Shown here: piece after piece, positions 9,772 to 19,429 of the stretch | How the letters are laid out: each line of letters starts with the position of its first letter | Position numbering within the stretch: position 1 is the stretch's first letter | Origin: Kiritimatiellia bacterium | GTDB lineage: Bacteria; Verrucomicrobiota; Kiritimatiellia; SLAD01 | Assembly (NCBI GenBank): GCA_007130845.1 | Contig: SLRP01000088.1 | Location: 1 to 32,563, forward strand | Reading direction: 5' to 3' | Length of the DNA: 32,563 bases | The notes under the pieces: model-generated | Seen by the model: the letters and a program-made list of their open reading frames with translations, nothing else | Databases searched by the model: none | Told to the model about the DNA's origin: nothing | Position numbers and translations under genes: made by a program

Positions 9772-10506
9772 ATGAAACTGGTTATGCATATAGCCGCAGC
9801 GGTATTGCTTGCCTGCGCCGTCTCCGGTTCAGAGTCTGGCCCTCTTCCTGACGGCGATGCCCTGATGGAGCAGGTACGCAGGGCATTGCCCGAGGAACCT
9901 ATGCGTATAGATGCTGAGCTTAGAACGCAGAATCACCGTGGAGAGATCATAAGGGTTCTCAATGCGCGCATCGACCTTCACTGGGGCGCGGATATACCGG
10001 AGGCCGAATATCATATCCGGGACCGTTTTGGAGTTCAGCGCGAGCGGTTCCGGATATCATGGCCTTCGGGCGAAGATCCTGAATACGAGTATGCAAAGGG
10101 GGACCCGCTTCAACATGCTCCTGTTCCCGGCTTATTCGAAAGAATCGAAGGCACGGAGATCAGCTGGGCGGACCTGACACTCTCATTCCTGTGGTGGCAA
10201 GGAGCGGAAACAGTTGGAACGGATCAGAGGCGCGGCCGGTTCTGCTATGTCGTGGATGTTTCACCCGCCGATCTAACGGAAGACACCTATTCGAGGGTCC
10301 GCATGTGGGTGGACCCTGAGACAAGTCTATTGCTGCAGGCGGATGCGTTCGACGTTGAAGGTAATGCAATGCGGCGTCTGCAGGTAAAGAGCCTTCGACG
10401 AATCAACGATGTCTGGATGGTACAGGATCTGGATGTGCATAGACTACCCTCCAGAAACAAGACAACTCTCCGGGTCAGGGATCTGACCGTACAGAACTCA
10501 CGATGA
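9772..10506 (+). CDS. Outer-membrane lipoprotein-sorting (LolA-like) protein
   Basis: Signal peptide MKLVMHIAAAVLLACAVSGS. 'SWADLTLSFLWWQG...GRFCYVVDVSP...YSRVRMWVDPETSLLLQADAFDVEGNAMRRLQVKSLRRINDVWMVQDLDV' is typical of LolA-like proteins. Confidence 0.75.
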   Translation: MKLVMHIAAAVLLACAVSGSESGPLPDGDALMEQVRRALPEEPMRIDAELRTQNHRGEIIRVLNARIDLHWGADIPEAEYHIRDRFGVQRERFRISWPSGEDPEYEYAKGDPLQHAPVPGLFERIEGTEISWADLTLSFLWWQGAETVGTDQRRGRFCYVVDVSPADLTEDTYSRVRMWVDPETSLLLQADAFDVEGNAMRRLQVKSLRRINDVWMVQDLDVHRLPSRNKTTLRVRDLTVQNSR

Positions 10507-10697
10507 ACCGCACGGGTCACGCTTATCCCTGCCGCTGAGGTCGTTAATCCGAGGACTCGCTACTGTGAAGTGCCGCATTAAAGGTTCCTTTATTTCTGGA
10601 TGATTGTCATGCGTGTTCGCTGATGTAATACACATGTATTTCCTCCTCTTCTCATTATACATTGAAATTACTCCACAATTTGCGTATAGGAAGCCCC

Positions 10698-12011
10698 ATG
10701 ACGGAGGAACCAAGAACAACCATCGATATACAAAAACTCATCACTCAGCACCCTGCTGAAGTAGCGGAGGTTATATCCCAACTTCCTGATGAGGAGGCCG
10801 TTGACCTTCTGCACAGGCTGTTCCAGAGGCGGAAGGCTGCTTCAACCCTTGGTGAAATGGAGCCGGAAGAGGCGGCACGACTGTTCATTAGCCTCAGCCG
10901 AAATGAAAAGGTTCAGATCATCGAACGCATGTACCCGGACGACGCAGTTGACCTTCTGGAAGAGCTTCCGGATGAAATGGTCGAAGAGTTGCTTGCCCGC
11001 CTTGACCGGCAGGAATCCGAAGAGCTGAGCGAGCTGTTGAATTATCCCCAGGATACGGCAGGCGGCCTCATGTCGCCGGATATAGTTACCATCCCGGTTG
11101 ATGGAAATTCTCAGGAGACAATTGACCGTCTTCGCAGCATAGCCGACGCCGAAACCGTGTACTACCTTTATGTCGTCGACCACGACCGCAAACTTGTGGG
11201 TGTTCTGACATTGAAGGATCTGGTCTTCGCCCCTCCCGACAGGCCCATCGCAGATATCGTATACCGGGACGTGGTGAAACTGCCCGTGGATATGGACGCT
11301 GAAGAGGTCGCGAATATATTCGATAAATACAATTATCTTGCCCTGCCCGTGGTAGACGGGGAAAACCGGCTTCTTGGAATAGTAACAGTTGACGATGTAA
11401 TGGATCAGATGCGCGAGGAAACAACGGAGGACTTCCTGCGCATGGCCGGCATACCTGCTGGTGAAGAACACCCATTGGAAGAAGTGCCTTCCTCCGTCAA
11501 AAAACGTCTGCCATGGATGATGGCAAACATATTCTTCAACCTTGTGGCAGTTATAGGCGTAGCGGTTTTCGAGGAATCCATTGCTCAAGTGGCCTTTCTA
11601 GCTGTTTTGATGCCCATAGTGTCGGATATGGGAGGGAACGTGGCCATGCAGGCGATGTCCGTTGTCATACGAGGAATCGCCGTCGGACAGGTTGCGTGGA
11701 GTCAGGTTATGCTGGTATTGCGCAAGGAGCTCATGGTGGGTTTTATCAATGGAGCGGTATTGGGGCTTCAACTCAGCATCATTACGTATGTCTGGCGGGG
11801 AAATATCTATCTGGGACTGGTCGCCGCCATGGCATTGTGGCTGAACACTGTGCTGGCAACGATGATCGGGGCATTTTTCCCTTTCATTATGAAGAAGCTG
11901 GGTTTCGATCCTGCAATGATGTCAGGGGCAATAATTACAACCATTACCGACTTGTGCGGGTTTTTCATGTTTTTAGGTTTGGCAACCATGTTTTTGCATC
12001 ACATCGTATGA
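10698..12011 (+). CDS. mgtE: Magnesium transporter MgtE (N domain, CBS pair, membrane domain)
   Basis: 'HPAEVAEVISQLPDEEAVDLLHRL', 'YPQDTAGGLMSPDIVTIP', CBS repeats, 'LMPIVSDMGGNVAMQAMSVVIRGIA', 'TTITDLCGFFMFL'. ATG 10698 preferred over 10662. Confidence 0.93.
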   Translation: MTEEPRTTIDIQKLITQHPAEVAEVISQLPDEEAVDLLHRLFQRRKAASTLGEMEPEEAARLFISLSRNEKVQIIERMYPDDAVDLLEELPDEMVEELLARLDRQESEELSELLNYPQDTAGGLMSPDIVTIPVDGNSQETIDRLRSIADAETVYYLYVVDHDRKLVGVLTLKDLVFAPPDRPIADIVYRDVVKLPVDMDAEEVANIFDKYNYLALPVVDGENRLLGIVTVDDVMDQMREETTEDFLRMAGIPAGEEHPLEEVPSSVKKRLPWMMANIFFNLVAVIGVAVFEESIAQVAFLAVLMPIVSDMGGNVAMQAMSVVIRGIAVGQVAWSQVMLVLRKELMVGFINGAVLGLQLSIITYVWRGNIYLGLVAAMALWLNTVLATMIGAFFPFIMKKLGFDPAMMSGAIITTITDLCGFFMFLGLATMFLHHIV

Positions 12012-12017
12012 GGTCAT

Positions 12018-13133
12018 GTGAACGTATGTCTTGATATTCAACCCGCAATAGGGCAGCTCGCGGGAGTGGGAAGGTACACCAGAAGCCTGGCGGAGTACCT
12101 CGGCAAACAGGCAGGGCCGGACGAGCTTACATTATTCTATTTCGACTTTTCCGGGCGAGGCAGGCCTTTTCCCGTCAATTCCGCCCGGCACAAGGTCGTG
12201 CGCTGGTGTCCCGGCCGCGTTGCGCAAAAGGCATGGAACATCATCGGATGGCCGCCTTTCGACTGGTTCGCCGGTTCCGCGGACGTCTATCATTTTCCAA
12301 ATTTCGTAAGGCCTCCTTTGAAGAAAGGCCGGTCTGTGGTAACCATTCACGATGTCTCGTTCCTCCGCTTTCCGGATACTACAGAGAGGAAAAACCTTCA
12401 TCACCTGCGCACGCAAATCAGAAATACCGTAGAGTGCGCGGATATGATCGTGACCGATTCCAGGTTTTCAGCAGGAGAGATCATGGAGCTGCTTGATGTG
12501 CCTGAAGACAGGGTACAGGCCGTTCATCTAGGCTTGACTCCCAACATGGCATCTACGGACACAAATGCCATAGGCGCCATGCGAAAGGCCCTCATGCTTG
12601 ACCGCCCATACATCCTTTTCGTGGGTACTCTTGAACCCAGGAAAAATCTTCCATTCCTTATTGAAACATATGAAAAACTCGAATTCTTCGACGGCGACCT
12701 GGTGCTGGCTGGAATGCGCGGATGGAAATACGGCCCGATCCTTGACAGGATACGAATCTCGTCGCGAAAGGATACTATCCGGTATCTGGAATATGTTGAT
12801 GAACAATATATGCCGGCATTGTACGCCGGAGCGGAGGCATTTGTGTACCCATCACTTTATGAAGGGTTTGGTTTCCCTCCCCTTGAGGCAATGATGTGCG
12901 GGACACCGGTGATATCATCAACCGCCGGATCGCTGCCGGAAGTTCTTGGTATATCGGCAGAGTTTATTCCGGGATTTGACTCTGATAATTGGGCCGGAAG
13001 GATACAGGCTTTGCTTGAGGACAATGCCAGGCTTGAAACGTTGAAGGATTCCGGGAAACAACATGCTTCGTCATTCAGATGGGAAGAGACAGCCGGCAAG
13101 ATGTGGGAAATTTACAGACATGTATCAGGATAA
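12018..13133 (+). CDS. Glycosyltransferase family 4 protein
   Basis: 'GVGRYTRSLAEYL', 'ILFVGTLEPRKNLPFLIETYEKL' and 'FVYPSLYEGFGFPPLEAMMCGTPVISSTAGSLPEV'. GTG start 6 nt after the mgtE stop. Confidence 0.9.
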   Translation: MNVCLDIQPAIGQLAGVGRYTRSLAEYLGKQAGPDELTLFYFDFSGRGRPFPVNSARHKVVRWCPGRVAQKAWNIIGWPPFDWFAGSADVYHFPNFVRPPLKKGRSVVTIHDVSFLRFPDTTERKNLHHLRTQIRNTVECADMIVTDSRFSAGEIMELLDVPEDRVQAVHLGLTPNMASTDTNAIGAMRKALMLDRPYILFVGTLEPRKNLPFLIETYEKLEFFDGDLVLAGMRGWKYGPILDRIRISSRKDTIRYLEYVDEQYMPALYAGAEAFVYPSLYEGFGFPPLEAMMCGTPVISSTAGSLPEVLGISAEFIPGFDSDNWAGRIQALLEDNARLETLKDSGKQHASSFRWEETAGKMWEIYRHVSG

Positions 13134-13278
13134 ATATGAGAATGATCTTGAGACGGCATCTCCAGCGGGTCTGATCCCTGCATAGGCCCCGGTTTCAGTC
13201 ATGTCAACACACGTATTATTGTTTAACGCACAGGCTGGAAGATAATCAGGAACAACATTTAATAATGGGTGCTTACTC

Positions 13279-14427
13279 GTGAAGATTGGAATAGATGCAA
13301 GATGGATTTTCCCGGAAATCACCGGTATAGGCACTTATACCCAGGAATTGATCCGTCATATTGCGCGCATTGACAGTGAAAATGCATACGTACTTTACTT
13401 CGACAATCAGGAGGTCCTTGAGCGCACTTTTGAATTCGCCGGTCTCAGCGACATGACGAATGTTCACACCAGGATGCTTAATTACGGTTTGTTTTCCGCC
13501 GCAAACCAGTTACGCATGCCCGGTGCCCTCAGGAAGGACGGCATAGACCTGTTTCACTCGACGAACTACATGATCCCCTTCCCCTCATTTCCAAGACGAA
13601 GGAGCCGCCGACGTATAAAATGCGTAGTTACGATTCACGACCTGATACCAATGATCTTTCCGGATCACGCTCCGCGTTCCAGGAAGTCACGCTTCTTTCC
13701 ATTGTATCGTCGCCTGATGTACGAGGTAGGCGCCCGCTCCGACGCCATAATAACGGTAAGTAGTTCGTCGAAACAGGACATCATCGGTCACCTGAGAATC
13801 CCGGTATCCGGACGGGACAAAGTGATTTCCATTCCAGAGGGGGTATCGGAAATGTACTCGCCCGGGACACGCAAAGTGGTTAAGAACGGCAAATGCATAC
13901 TTTATGTCGGTCGTCAGGACCCTTACAAGAATGTTGCAGGCCTGATAGAGGCATTCGAAAAGGTAATTCGCAACCGGATTCCCGAGGCAAGACTGCGTAT
14001 AATCGGTCCGCGCGATCCCCGGTACAGGGATGTTGATGAAATGATCGAATCCAGACAGCTTGGAGATGCCGTGCGATGGACGGGGTATGTTGACGGAGAA
14101 GAACTCATCCGGGCTTACCGCGAAGCTGATGTATTCGTGCTGCCTTCGCGCTACGAGGGTTTCGGTCTACCTGTACTGGAGGCAATGGCCTGCGGAACAC
14201 CGGTTATTTGCAGCAATCGGAGTTCACTTCCGGAGGTTGCAGGAGATGCAGCCGTGCTGGTTGACCCGGACGACATCGAGGGTCTGACCGGAGCAATTGT
14301 TTCCGTACTTACCGATTCCGACCGGTCTGACCGTCTTCGCGTCAAGGGATTACAGCGCGCAGCTCTTTATTCATGGCGCCGCACAGCCGAAGAAACGCTG
14401 GAAGTTTATAAAAAGGCTGTTGAATAA
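13279..14427 (+). CDS. Glycosyltransferase family 4 protein
   Basis: 'ILYVGRQDPYKNVAGLIEAFEKV' and 'FVLPSRYEGFGLPVLEAMACGTPVICSNRSSLPEVAGDAA'. GTG start. Confidence 0.9.
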   Translation: MKIGIDARWIFPEITGIGTYTQELIRHIARIDSENAYVLYFDNQEVLERTFEFAGLSDMTNVHTRMLNYGLFSAANQLRMPGALRKDGIDLFHSTNYMIPFPSFPRRRSRRRIKCVVTIHDLIPMIFPDHAPRSRKSRFFPLYRRLMYEVGARSDAIITVSSSSKQDIIGHLRIPVSGRDKVISIPEGVSEMYSPGTRKVVKNGKCILYVGRQDPYKNVAGLIEAFEKVIRNRIPEARLRIIGPRDPRYRDVDEMIESRQLGDAVRWTGYVDGEELIRAYREADVFVLPSRYEGFGLPVLEAMACGTPVICSNRSSLPEVAGDAAVLVDPDDIEGLTGAIVSVLTDSDRSDRLRVKGLQRAALYSWRRTAEETLEVYKKAVE

Positions 14428-14530
14428 CCTCGAGATGGCGGAGTTTATACGGGTTGACCCGGGATACGCGCCGTTATTCTGCATAATATGATGACAAGAT
14501 CGTGTCTATTCCCTAAATTGCATCTCCATC

Positions 14531-15631
14531 ATGAATTATCCTGAAGAATGGAAAACACTGAATATCGCTCTGTCGCACGACTGGCTAACGGGAATGCGCG
14601 GGGGTGAGCGCGTGCTCGAATTACTATGCGAGGGATTTCCTAACGCCCCCGTCTTCACATTGATTCATGATGAGAGCAGAATATCAGAGGCCATTAACCG
14701 ACATCATATCACGACATCCGCGTTGCAGAACGTTCCAGGCATCTTCAAGGTATATCGTTATTTTCTCCCGTTCTATCCGTGGATTATAAAACGAATGAGG
14801 CCTCCCGAGACGGACCTGGTGCTCAGCACAAGCCACTGCATAGCCAAAGGCCTGCCTCTAGATCATGATACAAAGCATGTATGCTACTGTTTCACCCCGA
14901 TGCGGTATGCATGGAGTTTCTATGATGAATATTTCGGCAGGAATCCGGTCAAGAAGGCCCTGTTGTCTCCAATTTTAAGACAACTGCGTTATTGGGACAG
15001 GCAAACTTCAGACCGGGTGGACAGGTTTGTCGCCATCAGCAATCATGTTCGCGGAAGAATCGAAGAGTATTACGGCAGAGAAGCCGATGTAGTGTATCCC
15101 CCTGTAGACACGGAGCGGTGCACACCCGGTGAACCGGGTAATGACGGATACGATCTGATAGTATCCGCCCTGGTGCCTTATAAACGGGTTGATCTTGCAA
15201 TCTCAGCCTATAACCTGAGCGGATTTCCGCTGAAGGTTGTCGGAACCGGCACGGAATACGCCGCCCTCAAGGCACAGGCAAATTCAAACATAGAATTTAC
15301 GGGATGGCAAACCGACAAGTCGATAGTAGAGCTGTATCGTAGATGCCGTTTCCTTATTTTCCCGGGTGAAGAGGATTTCGGCATCGTCCCGGTGGAGGCA
15401 ATGGCTTGCGGTAAACCCGTGGTTGCATACGGGTCCGGAGGTGTCTGCGAATCGGTAGTCAACGGGGAAACCGGCATATTTTTCAATAAACAGACTGAAC
15501 AGGATCTCCTGGAAGCGGTTGAAAAATGCTCTTCAGTAAAGTGGGATCCGGCATTGATACGCCGCAACGCTGAGAGATTCAGCTCACAACATTTCATAAA
15601 CGGCATTGCCGCAAGCATACGCGCTGTTTGA
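14531..15631 (+). CDS. Glycosyltransferase family 4 protein (WbaZ/mannosyltransferase-like)
   Basis: 'IALSHDWLTGMRGGERVLELLCEGFPNAPVFTLIH' N-terminus and 'LIFPGEEDFGIVPVEAMACGKPVVAYGSGGVCESV'. Confidence 0.88.
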   Translation: MNYPEEWKTLNIALSHDWLTGMRGGERVLELLCEGFPNAPVFTLIHDESRISEAINRHHITTSALQNVPGIFKVYRYFLPFYPWIIKRMRPPETDLVLSTSHCIAKGLPLDHDTKHVCYCFTPMRYAWSFYDEYFGRNPVKKALLSPILRQLRYWDRQTSDRVDRFVAISNHVRGRIEEYYGREADVVYPPVDTERCTPGEPGNDGYDLIVSALVPYKRVDLAISAYNLSGFPLKVVGTGTEYAALKAQANSNIEFTGWQTDKSIVELYRRCRFLIFPGEEDFGIVPVEAMACGKPVVAYGSGGVCESVVNGETGIFFNKQTEQDLLEAVEKCSSVKWDPALIRRNAERFSSQHFINGIAASIRAV

Positions 15632-15683
15632 AGTGACGGCATGCAGCATATTAAGCATCAATATAACCCGGCCGATTGATGGA

Positions 15684-16979
15684 TTAAGAGGGCGGCTTGG
15701 TTTCCTTGTCTGATTTATCTGTAATGGCGCTTTCAAGCGCCGTGATACGACCGTTCCATATTTCCCATTCCTGCTTAAGGCGTTCCCGCAGGGTATTCCA
15801 GGATGAATTCTCCAGGCTCAGCGGCGACACCCACCCTGAAAGAACAGTTTCATAAATATGTATGGCGCGCTCCGCGCATCTCTCAATGGAGACGGCCTTC
15901 ACTGAATTTCTCGCGTTTGCACGCAGGCGCTCAATATCGGACCCGGGCAGACCGACTGTCCAGGTCAATGCTCTTATGAATTCGTAAAGATCATTTTCCG
16001 CGACCAGCCTTCCATTTTCCCGGTCGCGAACGATTTCCCGCGCCCCAGGTGCGTCCATGGCCACCACTGGAACCCCGGCAGCCATGGCCTCGGCAATGAC
16101 CATTCCCTGCGTCTCCGTTTTTGAAGCGAAAGCAAACAGATCCATTGCATGGTACGCGTCAGCAAGCTCGCGGCCGGTCAGTTTCCCGGTGAAAATTACC
16201 CGGTCGGCAATGCCGGCCTTTTCGAAAGTATGCCGCATTTCCTGTTCCGACGGCCCTTTTCCTATTACCACGGCAATATGCCGTTCGGGGTCCTCTTTAA
16301 TGAATCCAGCAAATGCATCAGCAAGAAATCCGCAGTTTTTCTCCGGAGCGAGCCTGCCCACGTGACCTGCCAGGATAAGATCCGGTGAAAGGCCATGTTG
16401 TTTACGGAAACATTCACCGTCGCCGCCCGCAAAACGATCTATATCTATTCCTGTAGGCAGGTCGGTAATCGGCGTGGTTACGCCGCGGTTCAGCAGGATT
16501 TCCAGGATGCTCTTGCTTGGGGCAATGACATGATCGCATAGGTTGCAGTATTCCACGGCCAATCGCCTGGCAAACCTTCGAATAGGCACTGAGTCGGCCG
16601 GAACATAATGAGTATAGAACTCGTACATCGTGTGATAGGTAAACACCAGAGGAGTACCCAGAGTAGCGGACATTCGAAGGGCTGTGTCTCCCAGCAGAAA
16701 AGGATGATGGGAATGTATTATATCCGGCCTGAACTTCTTTGCCTTGTGGATCAATACCGGGGTCAAGGCAATACTTACTGAAAAATCACTGCCGTTGAAA
16801 TTTTGGAAGGCCGGCACTCGAATAACATCCTCTTCCTCGTCCGGCATGTTCTCGAATTCCGGCGCAATAATAGTAACGTGATGCCCCATGTCGCGATAGG
16901 CTTCGGAGAAGGTATAGACCGAGTTTGCAACTCCGCCAACATGGGGCAAATAAGTATTTGTTATCATCAAAATATTCAT
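15684..16979 (-). CDS. Glycosyltransferase family 4 protein (diacylglycerol-glucosyltransferase/PimB-like)
   Basis: 'MNILMITNTYLPHVGGVANSVYTFSEAYRDMGHHVTIIAPEF', 'DIIHSHHPFLLGDTALR', 'FASKTETQGMVIAEAMAAGVPVVAMDAPGAREIV'. Confidence 0.88.
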   Translation of the reverse strand: MNILMITNTYLPHVGGVANSVYTFSEAYRDMGHHVTIIAPEFENMPDEEEDVIRVPAFQNFNGSDFSVSIALTPVLIHKAKKFRPDIIHSHHPFLLGDTALRMSATLGTPLVFTYHTMYEFYTHYVPADSVPIRRFARRLAVEYCNLCDHVIAPSKSILEILLNRGVTTPITDLPTGIDIDRFAGGDGECFRKQHGLSPDLILAGHVGRLAPEKNCGFLADAFAGFIKEDPERHIAVVIGKGPSEQEMRHTFEKAGIADRVIFTGKLTGRELADAYHAMDLFAFASKTETQGMVIAEAMAAGVPVVAMDAPGAREIVRDRENGRLVAENDLYEFIRALTWTVGLPGSDIERLRANARNSVKAVSIERCAERAIHIYETVLSGWVSPLSLENSSWNTLRERLKQEWEIWNGRITALESAITDKSDKETKPPS

Positions 16980-19279
16980 ACTTTTCGTATTCTCCTCACC
17001 GAGGCCTCACCCTTGGAAACCGGTTCAACCTTTACGGTTTCCTGTCCGGGAAAGGCAACGACAATGCCTGTTGGAGGATTATGCCAACGGGCTTCCCACG
17101 AGACGTGAAAGTCGGTCCGTCGCAGCTCAATTTCAACTTCAATGCTTCCGAATGTTGTAAGTCCAGGGCCGAATGACAATACACTGCCAGGCGATTGCCA
17201 GTCCCTGATAATGCCTGAGCCAATGACCAGCTCTCTGCCTTCCTCACGCACAAACATGTTTCGCAGCATCATGACCCATTCCGCAGAAGCCCAGGCATGA
17301 TGCCCGTCTCCCATGCAACCGCCGAGCGTTCGTGGATGAATGGCTTCGGGCCATTGTCCCGTTGGCGATGCGAGATCAGCCACGGCATTCACAAGGTCCA
17401 TGAATCTCGGGTCGCCAGATCGCAACAGAATCTGGGCGATGTGCAGCGTAAGGTAGGCGTTTATACCGGAATGGATCATGTCCTGGAAAAAACCTCCCTT
17501 AACAAAACAATGTTTCATCAGAAATTCCGCCGTATCGCACAGCCTGGGGTCATCTCCGGGCCATAGTTGAAGGGGGTATCCTGCCGATAGAGACCCGATC
17601 GCGCCTGCGTCCAGACGCCGGTACGGAGACGCAGGCATGGCCGGACGTCCAAGTCTCTCCCTGCATTCCGCAAGTGTGTCGGATATGCGTTGAAGATATG
17701 CGGCGGATTCCGAGTCAAGGCGATCCGCCTCTTCATGATCCCCTCCGCGACGCAGAAGTTCCGCCGCCGACAGCAATCCGGCTACACTCCAGAAGTTATC
17801 CCAATAATAGTAATCGTTTGGACCCAGATGCTCGGCGCTGAAACCAGGAGGCATTAGACCCGCATGGGCGGAATGCGGTTTGCTATCCGACCTCTTGCGC
17901 AGTATCCAGTGCGCCCCTTTTTTTATAGGCGTCAGCCACCTATCCGGCACTTTCGAACCGGTGATGGTTACATATCGGTTCATGATCCATAACGCTTCGC
18001 CGTTTGAATCCCATTCTCCGTCCTGTGAATGGAAAAATCCCGTGACCTTTTGACGTCCGGGATATCTGGATAGCGCCCGATATGGCTGACTGGTGAATCC
18101 GGCGCAGAGAAGTGCGTTCAGAAGAAAGGCCGCATCACGAAACCAGAACCTCTTATAGGTGTAGGGGCCGGGATAAACGTCATCCGGAGACAGCAGAATC
18201 AGGGTGTAGACGGCCTGGTCGTACAGCTCCATGCAACGGCGGTCGGGCACGTTTAATCGAGCAGACCCCGACAGCACCTCTTTCCAACTTGTATATACGG
18301 ACCGTTTAGCGGTCCTGTCCAGAGTCTCGTCTTCCGCCAGGAACACCCGCACATTCACGGTCCTGTCCAGTCCCGGCTCCATTCGATACAGTGAGGCCGC
18401 GGTCGCCATCCCGGTTGAACACTCGGAATATTCCTTTTCAATACCGTCCGGCAACCTGAATAATACGTCACCGTCAAGGTAATTGGAGGAAAAGCTTCGA
18501 TCAGCGGGCTCGCAGAATTGCAGAACGCGGCGCCCGTTAATGTGCCAGGTGCAACGGTCCTTTTCCTGCTCCACTTTTTCAATAAGGCTTACCCCTTCAG
18601 GATTGGCCGGCCTCAAGGTGACAGCCAGCCATGCGGGGCCGGTATACCGACCGGTATATTGTATATTGCATACAGGCTGGCCGTCATCATCGGATACGTA
18701 AACAACACTGCTGAGCGAGGCATTTCCGGATTGATGCCTGGTTTCTATTTCAAGGCGGTCTTCGGCCAATGCCAAGCTTTGATCCGAAGTCTTCTGTTTT
18801 GAAGGAAAAACATGAAGCCTGTCTTCAGTAATGATCCACGCATCTATAGACCAGCCGTCATAAAACGGCGTAACCAATCCCCCGGGATCAACAATGGGAT
18901 AAACCGGCATGCCGGGTAAACCGGTTGCTGTCCAGTTTCGATGCGCCAAATTGACATGCGTCAAAGAAAACGCACGTGGAATGAAAGCGACGTCTTCCGG
19001 GTCGAACTGGCGTTCGACCCAGTAAGGCCATACCCAGTCGAGATTATGTTGAATAGCGCGTGTATTGAGCAAACCCCTCGCATGAAATATCAAGCCAGCG
19101 CGTATGAGCTCCAACGGCTCGTCCACTTCCGAAGGGTGCGCAAAACGTCTTAATCGGGACAACACCGCCACCGGGTCAATAAAACCCTGCCGCAGGGCCG
19201 CCCGCCGAACAAACAACCTCCAGAACCATCCCTTTATCGATTTCACGATATGTAACGAGTACAACCTGTGAAATATCAA
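16976..19279 (-). CDS. Predicted (alpha/alpha)6-barrel glycoside hydrolase-like / glycogen-debranching-like protein
   Basis: 'KRFWFRDAAFLLNALLCAGF', 'DGEWDSNGEALWIMNRYVTITG' and 'PTGQWPEAIHPRTLGGCMGDGHHAWASAEWVMMLRNMF' resemble toroid glycosidases. 4-nt overlap (16976-16979) with the downstream GT4. Confidence 0.65.
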   Translation of the reverse strand: MIFHRLYSLHIVKSIKGWFWRLFVRRAALRQGFIDPVAVLSRLRRFAHPSEVDEPLELIRAGLIFHARGLLNTRAIQHNLDWVWPYWVERQFDPEDVAFIPRAFSLTHVNLAHRNWTATGLPGMPVYPIVDPGGLVTPFYDGWSIDAWIITEDRLHVFPSKQKTSDQSLALAEDRLEIETRHQSGNASLSSVVYVSDDDGQPVCNIQYTGRYTGPAWLAVTLRPANPEGVSLIEKVEQEKDRCTWHINGRRVLQFCEPADRSFSSNYLDGDVLFRLPDGIEKEYSECSTGMATAASLYRMEPGLDRTVNVRVFLAEDETLDRTAKRSVYTSWKEVLSGSARLNVPDRRCMELYDQAVYTLILLSPDDVYPGPYTYKRFWFRDAAFLLNALLCAGFTSQPYRALSRYPGRQKVTGFFHSQDGEWDSNGEALWIMNRYVTITGSKVPDRWLTPIKKGAHWILRKRSDSKPHSAHAGLMPPGFSAEHLGPNDYYYWDNFWSVAGLLSAAELLRRGGDHEEADRLDSESAAYLQRISDTLAECRERLGRPAMPASPYRRLDAGAIGSLSAGYPLQLWPGDDPRLCDTAEFLMKHCFVKGGFFQDMIHSGINAYLTLHIAQILLRSGDPRFMDLVNAVADLASPTGQWPEAIHPRTLGGCMGDGHHAWASAEWVMMLRNMFVREEGRELVIGSGIIRDWQSPGSVLSFGPGLTTFGSIEVEIELRRTDFHVSWEARWHNPPTGIVVAFPGQETVKVEPVSKGEASVRRIRKV

Positions 19280-19429
19280 TTCAAATGAAGAATTGCGCGG
19301 AGGCCCAAATATTCCCTATAACGCTACCCTGCGTTGAATATCCGTCATTGCCCTAAAAGCATGATTTACAATGCACTAGACGGCGTGTGTAATAACCTGG
19401 ATAAGAGGAATATTTCGGAGGATCGGCAA

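Noticed and set aside
10842-11588. 248-aa minus-strand ORF
   Set aside because: Antisense to mgtE; composition consistent with a shadow of a conserved CDS.
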